Part shown: piece by piece, positions 18,485 through 26,500 of the stretch
Layout: every line of letters begins with the position of its first letter
How positions within the stretch are numbered: position 1 is the stretch's first letter
NCBI GenBank assembly: GCA_017620615.1
Contig: JAGAUW010000006.1
Coordinates: 62,001-126,000, forward strand
Length of the DNA stretch: 64,000 bases
Direction: 5' to 3'
DNA from: Clostridia bacterium
GTDB lineage: Bacteria; Bacillota; Clostridia; Monoglobales; Monoglobaceae
Position numbers and translations under genes: made by a program
The notes under the pieces: generated by a model
The model's input: the letters and a program-made list of their open reading frames with translations, nothing else
Told to the model about the DNA's origin: nothing
The model's database searches: none

Positions 18485-19815
18485 AAAAGGTTTCCCTTGT
18501 GTCACTGGGTTGTTCAAAAAACCTTGTTGATGCAGAAGGAATGCTGGGCATCCTTGAAAAAGACGGTTTTGAGATTTTAAACAGCGAGGAAGATGCCGAC
18601 ATAATGATTATAAACACCTGTGCGTTTATTGATGATGCAAAGCAGGAATCCATTGACTGCATAATGGAGCACATTGAATATAAGAAAAAGTATCCTGAAA
18701 GAATTCTTGTTGTCACGGGTTGTATGAGTCAGAGATATAAGGAAGAAATGCTCAGCGAAATTCCTGAAATAGATATAGTTATCGGCACAAATGAATATCA
18801 TAAAATTGCAGAGATAATAAAAAATCATATTTCGGGGAAAGCGGAAATACATTGCTCGGATGAATATATGGACTGTGGAGCACTACCGAGGGTTGTTACC
18901 ACACCGCCGTATATGGCATACCTTAAAATCGCTGAGGGCTGTGATAACAATTGCACATATTGTGTTATCCCGTCTATCAGAGGAAGATACAGAAGCCGAA
19001 AGATTGAAGACATTGTGTCGGAAGCCAGAAAAATGGCTCAAGACGGCGTGCGTGAACTTGTGGTCATCGCTCAGGATACCACACGGTATGGAATGGATAT
19101 TTACGGTGAATATTGTCTCCCGAAACTTCTTGATAAGATTTGCGAGATTGAGGGTATCAAATGGATAAGGCTTCATTATTGCTATCCTGAGCTTGTAACT
19201 GATGAACTTATTGAAACAGTGGCAAAACAGGAGAAAATTTGCAATTATTTTGATATACCCATACAACATGCAAGCGATAGGATATTAAAGCTTATGGGAA
19301 GACGAACCAACAAGGCGCAGATTTGCGATGTGATAAAAAAACTTAGGGAAAGAATCCCTGACGTTATTTTTAGAACATCTCTCATCGCGGGATTTCCTAC
19401 TGAGACAGAGGAAGAGTTTGATGAATTACGCGAGTTTATAACCTGGGCAGAATTTGACAGACTTGGGGTTTTTGCATATTCTCAGGAAGAGGGTACTGCT
19501 GCGGCAAGGCTTCCTGGACAGCTTGATGAAGAAGAAAAGAAAAACCGTCAGGAAGTTATTATGATTGACCAGGCGGCAGTATCTGAAGAACTCAACAGCA
19601 AAAAAGTCGGCAAGGTTTTTGAAGTTTTAGTTGAAGACTATGACAGTATAATAAAGCAGTATTTTGGAAGAACCTATGGCGATTCGGAAGAAATTGACGG
19701 AAAGGTTTTCTTCACATCAAGTGAAAAACACAAACCAGGAGATTTCGTTATGGTTGAAATTCTTGATTATATGGAATATGATTTATACGGAAAATTTATT
19801 AAGGGGGAAGTTTAA
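18481..19815 (+). CDS. rimO: Ribosomal protein S12 methylthiotransferase RimO
   Basis: Radical-SAM enzyme that adds a methylthio group to an Asp of ribosomal protein S12. The 444-residue protein has the UPF0004 N-terminal domain with its cluster cysteines (SLGCSKN, NTCAFI, VVTGCMSQRY). The radical-SAM core carries EGCDNNCTYCVIP and IRGRYRSR, and a TRAM domain lies at the C-terminus. It starts at TTG 18481 with GAGAGGTG upstream. The RGRYRSR pattern separates RimO from the tRNA enzyme MiaB. Confidence 0.95.
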   Translation: MKKVSLVSLGCSKNLVDAEGMLGILEKDGFEILNSEEDADIMIINTCAFIDDAKQESIDCIMEHIEYKKKYPERILVVTGCMSQRYKEEMLSEIPEIDIVIGTNEYHKIAEIIKNHISGKAEIHCSDEYMDCGALPRVVTTPPYMAYLKIAEGCDNNCTYCVIPSIRGRYRSRKIEDIVSEARKMAQDGVRELVVIAQDTTRYGMDIYGEYCLPKLLDKICEIEGIKWIRLHYCYPELVTDELIETVAKQEKICNYFDIPIQHASDRILKLMGRRTNKAQICDVIKKLRERIPDVIFRTSLIAGFPTETEEEFDELREFITWAEFDRLGVFAYSQEEGTAAARLPGQLDEEEKKNRQEVIMIDQAAVSEELNSKKVGKVFEVLVEDYDSIIKQYFGRTYGDSEEIDGKVFFTSSEKHKPGDFVMVEILDYMEYDLYGKFIKGEV

Positions 19816-20364
19816 ATGAATACTCCAAACAAATTGACTTTAATAAGAGTAATTTTGGTGCCTGTTTTTATGTGGGCGTTTCTTGAGGGTTTTGATGTTT
19901 TGGCGATTGTGATTTTTGCATTGGCGGCAATTACTGATCAGCTTGACGGACATCTGGCACGTAAAAACAATCAGGTTACCACATTTGGAAAGCTTATGGA
20001 CCCTATTGCAGACAAGGTTCTTACCATTGCGGCACTTGTTTGCTTTGTTGAGGCAGGCGTTGATTTTGTGAATTCGTGGGTTGTTATGCTGGTTATTGCA
20101 CGTGAACTTATTGTTACGGGTATAAGGCTTATTGCTGTTGGTGAAAATCAAGTTATTGCTGCAAGCCCATGGGGAAAAGCAAAAACAGTTTCACAAATGG
20201 TTACACTTATTGCTGTTATGATTGACAGAATAATCCCTTTGAGAATTGGTGAAAGTCAGTTTTTGTGCCTTACATTCTGGTTGGTTGTTTTGACGGTTGT
20301 CCTTACAATCTATTCAGGAGTTGATTACGTTGTCAAAAATCGTCGGCTTATAACTTTTAAATAA
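19816..20364 (+). CDS. pgsA: CDP-diacylglycerol-glycerol-3-phosphate 3-phosphatidyltransferase
   Basis: Integral membrane enzyme of phosphatidylglycerol synthesis, 182 residues. The catalytic CDP-alcohol phosphotransferase motif is intact: DQLDGHLAR, then GKLMDPIADK, matching D-x2-D-G-x2-A-R-x8-G-x3-D-x3-D. Its ATG directly abuts the rimO stop codon, so the two are coupled. The recA-recX-rimO-pgsA order is a shuffled version of the pgsA-cinA-recA neighbourhood found in many Firmicutes. Confidence 0.95.
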   Translation: MNTPNKLTLIRVILVPVFMWAFLEGFDVLAIVIFALAAITDQLDGHLARKNNQVTTFGKLMDPIADKVLTIAALVCFVEAGVDFVNSWVVMLVIARELIVTGIRLIAVGENQVIAASPWGKAKTVSQMVTLIAVMIDRIIPLRIGESQFLCLTFWLVVLTVVLTIYSGVDYVVKNRRLITFK

Positions 20365-20371
20365 AAATCAT

Positions 20372-20429
20372 ATTTTACCAAAAAAATAGTAAAATTTGTA
20401 TTGACGGAAACAAGCCTTTGTGGTATTAT
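20372..20429 (+). promoter_or_regulatory. acpP promoter with an upstream AT-rich dyad
   Basis: TTGACG at 20401, 17-nt spacer, TATTAT at 20424. Just upstream, ATTTTAC and GTAAAAT (20372-20395) form an inverted repeat that could be an operator or the weak end of the pgsA transcript. It does not match the FapR operator I know. Confidence 0.7.
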
Positions 20430-20460
20430 TATTCCAACATAACAATAAGGAGGATTTCTA

Positions 20461-20694
20461 ATGGATGTTTTGAAGAAGATACAGGAAATTACAGCAGACC
20501 AACTTGATGTTGATGAAAGCCTCATTACTATGGAAGCTTCGTTTATCAATGATCTTGAAGCAGATTCGCTGGATTTGGTACAGTTGATGATGGCCTTTGA
20601 GGAAGAGTTTGATATGGAAATTTCGGACGAAGAAGCCGAAGAAATATCAACAGTGGGTGATGCAGTCAACTACATCAAAGAACACCAGAAATAA
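20461..20694 (+). CDS. acpP: Acyl carrier protein
   Basis: Carrier of growing fatty-acyl chains in type II fatty acid synthesis, 77 residues. The phosphopantetheine attachment Ser is in ADSLDLVQL. The protein is acidic, with the usual four-helix layout. It has its own strong promoter, a GGAGG ribosome site and a terminator, so it forms a monocistronic unit. rnc lies just downstream, as in many bacteria. Confidence 0.97.
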   Translation: MDVLKKIQEITADQLDVDESLITMEASFINDLEADSLDLVQLMMAFEEEFDMEISDEEAEEISTVGDAVNYIKEHQK

Positions 20695-20701
20695 ATTTTC
20701 G

Positions 20702-20733
20702 CGGACTGTCATTTTATGACGGTCCGTTTTTTT
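20702..20733 (+). terminator. Terminator after acpP
   Basis: CGGACTGTCAT and ATGACGGTCCG form an 11-bp stem (20702-20726), followed by seven T. Confidence 0.88.
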
Positions 20734-20760
20734 ACTGGCAAAACAAAAGAGGGTAATATA

Positions 20761-21426
20761 ATGAATATTGAATATAGCTTTAACGATAAAAATTTGCTCG
20801 AGCTTGCGCTTACACATATTTCACTGGCAAATGATTTGAAGAAGGAAAGCAACCAACGGCTTGAATTTTTGGGTGACAGTGTTTTGTCTTATATTATAGC
20901 GACAAAGCTTTATCAGTTGTATCCAAAGCTTGATGAGGGCGGACTTACGAGACTCCGTGCGTCTTTGGTATGCGAGAAATCATTGGCGAGCCTTGCAAGA
21001 AAGCTTGATTTGGGAAGCGGAATAAAGCTTGGCAACTCCGAAAAAAGAAGCGGCGGAGGGAAGAAAGATTCCATTCTCGCGGATACTTTCGAGGCAGTGC
21101 TTGGTGCAATTTATCTTGATAGCAGCATAGAGACAGCAACCGAGTGGACTTTAAGAGTGTTTGGAGATGAAATAAACAATCTTGAAGAAATGGATGGTAA
21201 AAATTACAAGTCAGAGCTTCAAATTTATTTCCAGAAAAGAGACAAGAACACTGAGGTTGTGAAGTATAAGCTGAAGAAAAAAATCGGACCTGACCACAAT
21301 CCTGAATTTTTGGTTGAAACCGTTTATCAGGGAAAGGTTATCGGTGAGGGAAAGGGCAAAAGCCGAAAGGCGGCGGAACAAAGTGCGGCAAAAGATGCTT
21401 TTGAAAAAATGGGAAACAAAAAATGA
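20761..21426 (+). CDS. rnc: Ribonuclease III
   Basis: Double-strand-specific endoribonuclease for rRNA and mRNA processing. The start is ATG 20761, preceded by AGAGGGTAAT; extension further upstream would run into the acpP terminator. The 221-residue protein has the catalytic signature RLEFLGDSVLSY and the second acidic site DTFEAVLGAIYLD. The C-terminal dsRNA-binding domain spans about residues 145-215. It overlaps the next gene by 4 nt (ATGA). Confidence 0.97.
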   Translation: MNIEYSFNDKNLLELALTHISLANDLKKESNQRLEFLGDSVLSYIIATKLYQLYPKLDEGGLTRLRASLVCEKSLASLARKLDLGSGIKLGNSEKRSGGGKKDSILADTFEAVLGAIYLDSSIETATEWTLRVFGDEINNLEEMDGKNYKSELQIYFQKRDKNTEVVKYKLKKKIGPDHNPEFLVETVYQGKVIGEGKGKSRKAAEQSAAKDAFEKMGNKK

Positions 21427-22391
21427 GAAAATATAATTTGCCGATTTTTATTCCCCATCGAGGTTGTCGTCACGACTGTGTATTTTGCAATCAGCGGAAA
21501 ATAACGGGGGTTGATACGGAAATCACGCCCAATTATGTGAGAAATCGCATAAAGGAATTTTTGTCGACTATTGATACAGAAAATTCATCTGTGGAGATTG
21601 CCTTTTTTGGTGGAAGCTTTACGGGACTTGAAGTGGGCACGCAGGAGGCGTTTTTAAAGGTCGCTTGTGAGTTTTCTGACCAGATTTCAGGGATAAGGCT
21701 TTCTACACGACCTGATTATATAAATCCTGAAATAATTGAGCTTATGAAGAAATACAACGTCACTACTGTGGAACTTGGAGTACAGAGCAGTGATGATGAT
21801 GTGCTAAGACTTAACAACCGTGGACACAAGTTTTTGGATGTGGTCAATGCATCAAAGTTTATAAAGAATGCGGGGATAACCCTTGGACACCAGATGATGA
21901 TTGGGATGTATGCATCAACTCCCGAAAAGGATATGAAGACGGTGAGTGACGTAATAAAGCTTTCTCCTGATTGCGTGAGGATTTATCCTGTAATCACACT
22001 CAAAGACACAAAGCTTGAACAGCTTTTTAAAAGTGGTGGGTATCAGCCTTATTCAATAGAGCTTGCAGCTGAGCTCTCTAAAAACGCAGTGCTTGAGTTT
22101 AAAAAAGCGGGGATTGATGTTATACGAGTAGGTCTTCATTCGTCGGACGAACTTGAAGAGGATGGCGGAGTGGTTGCAGGACCATATCATCAGGCCTTTG
22201 GCGAGATAGTTGAAAGTCTTATTTTCAGAGAAAGAATAGAGGAAGAGATAGCGGGCAAAAAGCTTTCAAACTCCGATTTTGAATTCATATGCAAAAAAAA
22301 TGAGGTTTCAAAAGCTTTGGGGCACAAAAAAATGAATACCAAATACTTTTATGATAAATACAATATACGGCTTAAAGTGAAAACTGATTAG
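21423..22391 (+). CDS. Elp3-like radical SAM protein
   Basis: Radical-SAM enzyme of the small bacterial Elp3-related family often found beside rnc in Clostridia. The 322-residue protein has the cluster motif CRHDCVFC near residue 15 and the Elp3-type pieces FFGGSFTGL, STRPDYI and ELGVQSSDD. It lacks the GNAT acetyltransferase domain of true Elp3, so tRNA acetylation is not implied. The substrate is unknown. It is translationally coupled to rnc by a 4-nt overlap. Confidence 0.85.
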   Translation: MRKYNLPIFIPHRGCRHDCVFCNQRKITGVDTEITPNYVRNRIKEFLSTIDTENSSVEIAFFGGSFTGLEVGTQEAFLKVACEFSDQISGIRLSTRPDYINPEIIELMKKYNVTTVELGVQSSDDDVLRLNNRGHKFLDVVNASKFIKNAGITLGHQMMIGMYASTPEKDMKTVSDVIKLSPDCVRIYPVITLKDTKLEQLFKSGGYQPYSIELAAELSKNAVLEFKKAGIDVIRVGLHSSDELEEDGGVVAGPYHQAFGEIVESLIFRERIEEEIAGKKLSNSDFEFICKKNEVSKALGHKKMNTKYFYDKYNIRLKVKTD

Positions 22392-22404
22392 AAGGCGGGA
22401 TTTT

Positions 22405-22872
22405 ATGAAAAAAATAGCGAGTTTTACTGTTGACCACAGATTTATAAAGGAAAAAATCTATATATCAAGAATTGACGGTGACATAACAACCTATGATGTA
22501 CGTATGCGAAAACCCAATACCGATGACGTTATGAGCAACGCTCTTATGCATTCATTTGAACATCTTTTTGCGACATTTATGAGAAACAGCTCGATTGGTG
22601 AGGATATTATTTATGTTGGACCTATGGGCTGTCAGACGGGGTTTTATCTGCTTGTGAGGAATGCCTGCCACAAAGATGTGCTCAGCCAGGTGAAAGAAGT
22701 TCTTGAAAAAATTTCGGTTTATGACGGGAAAATGCCCGGGGCAAGTGAAATTGAATGCGGAAATTATCGTACTCTTGATATTGAAATTGCAAAAGAAGAG
22801 GCACTTCGGTATCTTGAAAAAATAAAGGATCAGACCGAAAGTGATTTGACCTATGAAACAGGAGAGGTATAA
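22405..22872 (+). CDS. luxS: S-ribosylhomocysteine lyase LuxS
   Basis: Cleaves S-ribosylhomocysteine to homocysteine and DPD, the precursor of autoinducer-2, in the activated methyl cycle. All key residues are present in the 155-residue protein: metal ligands in HSFEH (His49 and His53) and Cys118 in IECGNYR, and the catalytic Cys76 in PMGCQTGFYL. It lies between two radical-SAM genes and overlaps the next gene by one base (TAATG). No Pfs nucleosidase gene is in the window, and no lsr or luxPQ receptor gene, so a signalling role cannot be claimed. Confidence 0.95.
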   Translation: MKKIASFTVDHRFIKEKIYISRIDGDITTYDVRMRKPNTDDVMSNALMHSFEHLFATFMRNSSIGEDIIYVGPMGCQTGFYLLVRNACHKDVLSQVKEVLEKISVYDGKMPGASEIECGNYRTLDIEIAKEEALRYLEKIKDQTESDLTYETGEV

Positions 22873-24326
22873 TGGACGCTTTGTTTGTTGCGGTGAACGC
22901 CAAGTACGTTCACACCAATATTGCGGTGAGATATTTGACTCGGAGTTGCGAAGCAAAAGGGTTTGATTGTTCTTTTGCGGAATTTACCATAAATGAACAA
23001 AAAGATATAATTCTCAAAAAACTGTATATGACAGATACGAATATGTATGGTTTTTCGTGTTATATATGGAATATTGGTTTAGTGATTGAAATTTCTCGAA
23101 ATCTCAAGAAACTCAAACCATGGTGTAGAATTGTTCTCGGTGGCCCTGAGGTTTCATTTGATGCGGAAAAAGTTCTTGCTGAAAATGAATTTATTGATTT
23201 TGTATTCTTGGGTGAGGGAGAACTTTTATGGACCGAGTTTTTAAAGGACATTCCCAAAACTCGTCAGGTAGTTTGCGGAGAAAGAACAGAAAACATGGAT
23301 GAATTGCCCTTTCCTTATACAAATGATGATTTGAAAAATGTAGTAGCGGGCGAGAAGCTCGTATACTATGAAACCAGCCGTGGTTGTCCTTTTTCCTGTG
23401 CATATTGCCTTTCGTCAACCACTGACGGAGTTAGGTTTTTAAGTCTTGAGCGTGTGAAAGCCGAACTTAAAAGGTTTGCGGAATTTGGTGTTATGACCGT
23501 GAAATTTGTTGACAGAACTTTCAATGCCGACAAAAAAAGAGCCGTGGAAATCTGGAAATATTGTTTGAGTCTTTCGGGGGATACCTGCTTTCATTTTGAG
23601 ATAGGGGCAGACCTTATAACCGATGAGGCGATAGAGGTTTTGAAAGCTGCACCCAAAGGGAAATTGCAGTTTGAAATTGGTGTGCAAACCACGAATGAGA
23701 CTACTATTTCTGAAATAAGCAGAACCATGAATCTTGATGTGCTCAAAGAAAACGTAAAAGCCTTGAAAGAACAGACCAATGTGATGCTCCATCTTGATTT
23801 GATAGCGGGACTTCCTTTTGAAGATTTGGAATCGTTCAAAAAGTCTTTTGATGATGTGTATAGGCTAAAACCCCACGTTTTGCAATTGGGATTTTTGAAA
23901 CTTCTTAAAGGGTCAAGGCTTAGGGAAAATGCCGATTCTTACGAAATGCTGTTTTTGGACTTTGCTCCGTATGAGATATTTTCAAATAAATGGATTTCCT
24001 ACTCTGAAATAATAAGCCTTAAAGGCGTGGAGGATGTGCTTGAAAGGTATATGAATTCGGGTAGGTTTTGCCGTACGCTTGAGACGATTGATGAAATCAT
24101 TGATTCGCCATTTGTTTTTTTCGAAAAACTGGCAAGGTTTTTTGACAAGCGCGGGCTTATTGGTCAGGGTGTTAAACGAATTACGCTTTACGGATTGTTG
24201 TATGAATTTTTGAAAGAGGAATTGAATGACGAAGATCTCAGGAAAGTTATGTGCGAGATGAAAAAAGACTTTTCGGATTGGCATTCAAATGGAGTTGGCA
24301 CCCCTGATTGGTATAAAAAGTATTGA
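22872..24326 (+). CDS. B12-binding-domain radical SAM protein (DUF4080 type)
   Basis: Predicted cobalamin-dependent radical-SAM enzyme, 484 residues. The N-terminal third is a B12-binding fold (NAKYVHTNIAVRYL, then VLGGPEVS and FLGEGE). The radical-SAM motif GCPFSCAYCLS lies near residue 170, and the C-terminal portion resembles DUF4080. The reaction is unknown; relatives methylate unactivated carbons or act on tRNA and lipids. Translation is coupled to luxS, which could reflect SAM by-product recycling, but that is inference. The transcript ends without an obvious strong terminator. Confidence 0.85.
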   Translation: MDALFVAVNAKYVHTNIAVRYLTRSCEAKGFDCSFAEFTINEQKDIILKKLYMTDTNMYGFSCYIWNIGLVIEISRNLKKLKPWCRIVLGGPEVSFDAEKVLAENEFIDFVFLGEGELLWTEFLKDIPKTRQVVCGERTENMDELPFPYTNDDLKNVVAGEKLVYYETSRGCPFSCAYCLSSTTDGVRFLSLERVKAELKRFAEFGVMTVKFVDRTFNADKKRAVEIWKYCLSLSGDTCFHFEIGADLITDEAIEVLKAAPKGKLQFEIGVQTTNETTISEISRTMNLDVLKENVKALKEQTNVMLHLDLIAGLPFEDLESFKKSFDDVYRLKPHVLQLGFLKLLKGSRLRENADSYEMLFLDFAPYEIFSNKWISYSEIISLKGVEDVLERYMNSGRFCRTLETIDEIIDSPFVFFEKLARFFDKRGLIGQGVKRITLYGLLYEFLKEELNDEDLRKVMCEMKKDFSDWHSNGVGTPDWYKKY

Positions 24327-24339
24327 TAAGCGATTTTCG

Positions 24340-24368
24340 TTGACAAAGAGGTAGGTTTTTGCTACAAT
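24340..24368 (+). promoter_or_regulatory. Promoter of the HPrK-like gene
   Basis: TTGACA, 17-nt spacer, TACAAT, 24 nt before the start codon. This is a near-consensus sigma-A site. Confidence 0.8.
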
Positions 24369-24391
24369 CAAAAGGGAAAGGAGGGGATCAT

Positions 24392-25084
24392 ATGTTCAAC
24401 ATAAAACTTGCAGATATTTGTATCGGTATTGACAATAAATATTTGTATCTTGAAAAAATGTGTTCAAATTATATAACAAGTGATACGGAGCGTGAGTTTG
24501 TTGTTTCAGTGACAGATGAAGAAATTATGGCTGAAAAAACTGACATTGATTTTCCTCCGGCTTATCTTGAAAGTCTTGCTGTTTACCGAAAAATTGCAGA
24601 AAAAATGGCTGATTATGATGGACTTCTGATGCATGGTGTGGTTTTGGAGGCAGAGAACAGCGGTGTTGCACTTCTGGCAAAAAGCGGTGTGGGAAAATCT
24701 ACACACGCAAGGTTCTGGCTTGAATTTCTTGGGAATCGGGCAGAGATAATAAACGGCGACAAACCTATTGTGAGAATAAAGGCCGGCATTCCTTTTGCCT
24801 ATGGTACTCCCTGGGCAGGGAAGGAAGGAATAGAAAAAAATAAAGGCGTACCCCTTAAAAAGATTTGCTTCATCAAGAGAGGTAATGAAAATTCTTGCGT
24901 GGCTCTTGAAAAAAATAAGGTCTTGACACCGCTACTAAATCAGATTCACTTTCCTGACAACAAGTTTTTAGGAAGAATTTTGGGAACGGTGGAGAAGGTG
25001 GTGGAAAGTGCGGAGTTTTTTGAAATACACTGCATAAACGATATTTCCGCGGCAGAGGCCGCTTATAACGAAATATTTAAATAA
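24392..25084 (+). CDS. HPr-kinase-like P-loop protein, function unknown
   Basis: The start is ATG 24392 with AAAGGAGGGG just upstream, giving 230 residues. About residues 80-110 (LMHGVV, then AKSGVGKSTHARFW) match the Walker A region of the HPr kinase/PEP carboxykinase fold, including the His before it. Such stand-alone homologues occur in Clostridia and are often annotated as PEP carboxykinase-like or as partners in peptide-modification cassettes. No HPr, PqqD-like or precursor peptide gene is adjacent. It is monocistronic between its own promoter and a terminator. An ATP-dependent kinase is likely; the substrate is unknown. Confidence 0.75.
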   Translation: MFNIKLADICIGIDNKYLYLEKMCSNYITSDTEREFVVSVTDEEIMAEKTDIDFPPAYLESLAVYRKIAEKMADYDGLLMHGVVLEAENSGVALLAKSGVGKSTHARFWLEFLGNRAEIINGDKPIVRIKAGIPFAYGTPWAGKEGIEKNKGVPLKKICFIKRGNENSCVALEKNKVLTPLLNQIHFPDNKFLGRILGTVEKVVESAEFFEIHCINDISAAEAAYNEIFK

Positions 25085-25104
25085 TAAATTGTTGATATAA
25101 AAAA

Positions 25105-25133
25105 AGAACCGAAATCAATCGGTTCTCTTTTTT
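25105..25133. terminator. Bidirectional terminator between the HPrK-like gene and the mntR-like gene
   Basis: The stem AGAACCGA / TCGGTTCT (25105-25126) is flanked by an A-tract on the left and CTTTTTT on the right, so it can serve both convergent genes. Confidence 0.8.
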
Positions 25134-25140
25134 GTTGCTT

Positions 25141-25509
25141 TTATTTTTCTCTGCTTAAATATTCTTTCAGTTTTTCAAAGCTTTGGTCGCTTATTACGTG
25201 TTCAATTTTGCAGCTGTCCTGAAAAGCGGTTTCGTTGTCAACACCGAGGGACATCAAAAGTGTAGCGATGACATTGTGACGTTCAAAAACCTTTTCAGCA
25301 ATGTCAAGACCATCTTTTGTCAGCGAAATAAAACCGTTTTCGTCAATGGTGATATAGCCTTTTTCTCTGAAATTCTTCATCGCAACAGAAACACTTGCCT
25401 TGGTGAAAGAAAGCTTGTGAGCAACATCAATACTCCGGACGCAGCCGTTTTTTTTCTTTAGAACAAAAATTGTTTCGAGATAATTCTCTGCGGATTCGTT
25501 TATTTTCAT
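25141..25509 (-). CDS. DtxR/MntR-family metal-dependent transcriptional repressor
   Basis: Predicted Mn(II)- or Fe(II)-responsive regulator, 122 residues. The N-terminal winged helix-turn-helix contains NYLETIFVL and SFTKASVSVAMKNFREKGYI. The C-terminal dimerisation and metal-binding helices contain the typical His/Glu/Cys ligands (ERHNVIATLL, CKIEHVIS). The length without an SH3-like domain is typical of MntR. No Nramp or ABC metal transporter lies nearby, so the targets are elsewhere. The start codon is preceded by AGAGGAAAG on the minus strand. Confidence 0.88.
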   Translation of the reverse strand: MKINESAENYLETIFVLKKKNGCVRSIDVAHKLSFTKASVSVAMKNFREKGYITIDENGFISLTKDGLDIAEKVFERHNVIATLLMSLGVDNETAFQDSCKIEHVISDQSFEKLKEYLSREK

Positions 25510-25556
25510 AATCTTTCCTCTGGAAAACAGAACTTGGATAAATTACATCCGCTATC

Positions 25557-25585
25557 ATTATAGCAAAGTAAAAAGAATTTGTCAA
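25557..25585 (-). promoter_or_regulatory. Consensus promoter of the mntR-like gene
   Basis: Minus strand TTGACA, 17-nt spacer, TATAAT. This is a perfect match about 50 nt upstream of the start codon. Confidence 0.85.
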
Positions 25586-25636
25586 ATTGTAACGCGGGAA
25601 GCATCCAACCGACAAATTCTTTTTTAAAGGGGTGGT

Positions 25637-25903
25637 TTAATAATTTAATGCTACGGGATAAAAATTTCCCAGCACATCACAAAGGGTAACCGGGAAAACT
25701 TCGTTTTCGGCCAACCATTTGCAACAGGCAGCGGCTTCTTCACTGGTGAAGAAAATGTTTTCGACAGCCTCGGCGTCGGATTTGTCGTTGTCCATCTCAG
25801 CCATAATGCCAAAGGGACGAAGTGAGTCTGCGTTGCCGGTAATAACATAAAAACTGATTCCGTTTCCTGATGCGGAAAGAATCGGATTTTTGCTTTTGTA
25901 CAT
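25637..25903 (-). CDS. Small conserved protein, resembles DUF6514
   Basis: 88 residues from ATG 25903, which has GGAGG 8-9 nt upstream on the minus strand. It is a small soluble protein: an N-terminal strand region (SFYVITGN) and an acidic middle are followed by a helix and the tail WLAENEVFPVTLCDVLGNF. That C-terminal pattern reminds me of DUF6514 proteins in Clostridia, but this is from memory and uncertain. No function is known. It stands alone between the mntR-like gene (same strand, upstream promoter unclear) and a divergent small membrane protein gene. Confidence 0.7.
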   Translation of the reverse strand: MYKSKNPILSASGNGISFYVITGNADSLRPFGIMAEMDNDKSDAEAVENIFFTSEEAAACCKWLAENEVFPVTLCDVLGNFYPVALNY

Positions 25904-26118
25904 GATGATTACCTCCAAAATAAAGTGATATTTTTATTTTAATTCTTTAAAAGTTGTATTTATATAAGAAAAAGTCGACAAAATATGACAAAAAAAATTA
26001 AAACCGTTAAAATCATTGATATTATAGGAAAAAAATGACATTACAGAACTTTCTTGTTGAAAAAAACAAGATATTATGTTAACTTAAAGTTGTAAAAATA
26101 TATGAAGAAGGTGAAATA

Positions 26119-26364
26119 GTGAAAAATTTATTCAAAACAGTTTCTAAAATGAAAAGGACACCATTTTTACTTATGTTTTGGGGCGTGAAGTTTGCTTTTT
26201 ATGTACTGCTGATTGCTTTCTTTGCATATAAATATAATCAATGGACAGCTGGTAGTTATGAAAATGGTATGCTCATAATAAAGCTTGTTCAGGTGGCTTT
26301 CAGTTTGTTTGTTCAGTTTATACTTGGGGGCATTATACTTGACTGTTATATGGCGAGAAAGTAA
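26119..26364 (+). CDS. Small membrane protein, unknown
   Basis: 81 residues from GTG 26119, preceded by GAAGGTGA. Two hydrophobic segments (about residues 17-36 and 50-75) are joined by a short hydrophilic loop, with a basic N-terminus. I recognise no family. The upstream 200 nt are very AT-rich and hold no clean promoter; a hairpin follows the stop codon. The ribosome site and hydrophobic periodicity make it likely to be real. Confidence 0.6.
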   Translation: MKNLFKTVSKMKRTPFLLMFWGVKFAFYVLLIAFFAYKYNQWTAGSYENGMLIIKLVQVAFSLFVQFILGGIILDCYMARK

Positions 26365-26369
26365 GGGTT

Positions 26370-26392
26370 GTCTGCCTGAATTTTTGGCAGAC
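26370..26392 (+). terminator. Hairpin after the small membrane protein gene
   Basis: GTCTGCC and GGCAGAC form a 7-bp stem around a 9-nt loop. The T-tract after it is weak, so termination may be partial. Confidence 0.5.
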
Positions 26393-26412
26393 ATTACATA
26401 GTGAGGAAAGAC

Positions 26413-26441
26413 TTGACGTTTTTGATGTTTTGTAGTATTCT
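26413..26441 (+). promoter_or_regulatory. Promoter of the flippase-mazG-rqcP operon
   Basis: TTGACG, 17-nt spacer, TATTCT, 60 nt before the chosen start codon. Confidence 0.75.
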
Positions 26442-26500
26442 AATATGACAGGCGTTTTTGTGTTATAAGTTTTTTGAAGAAAATTTTAGGAGGCGGAGCT

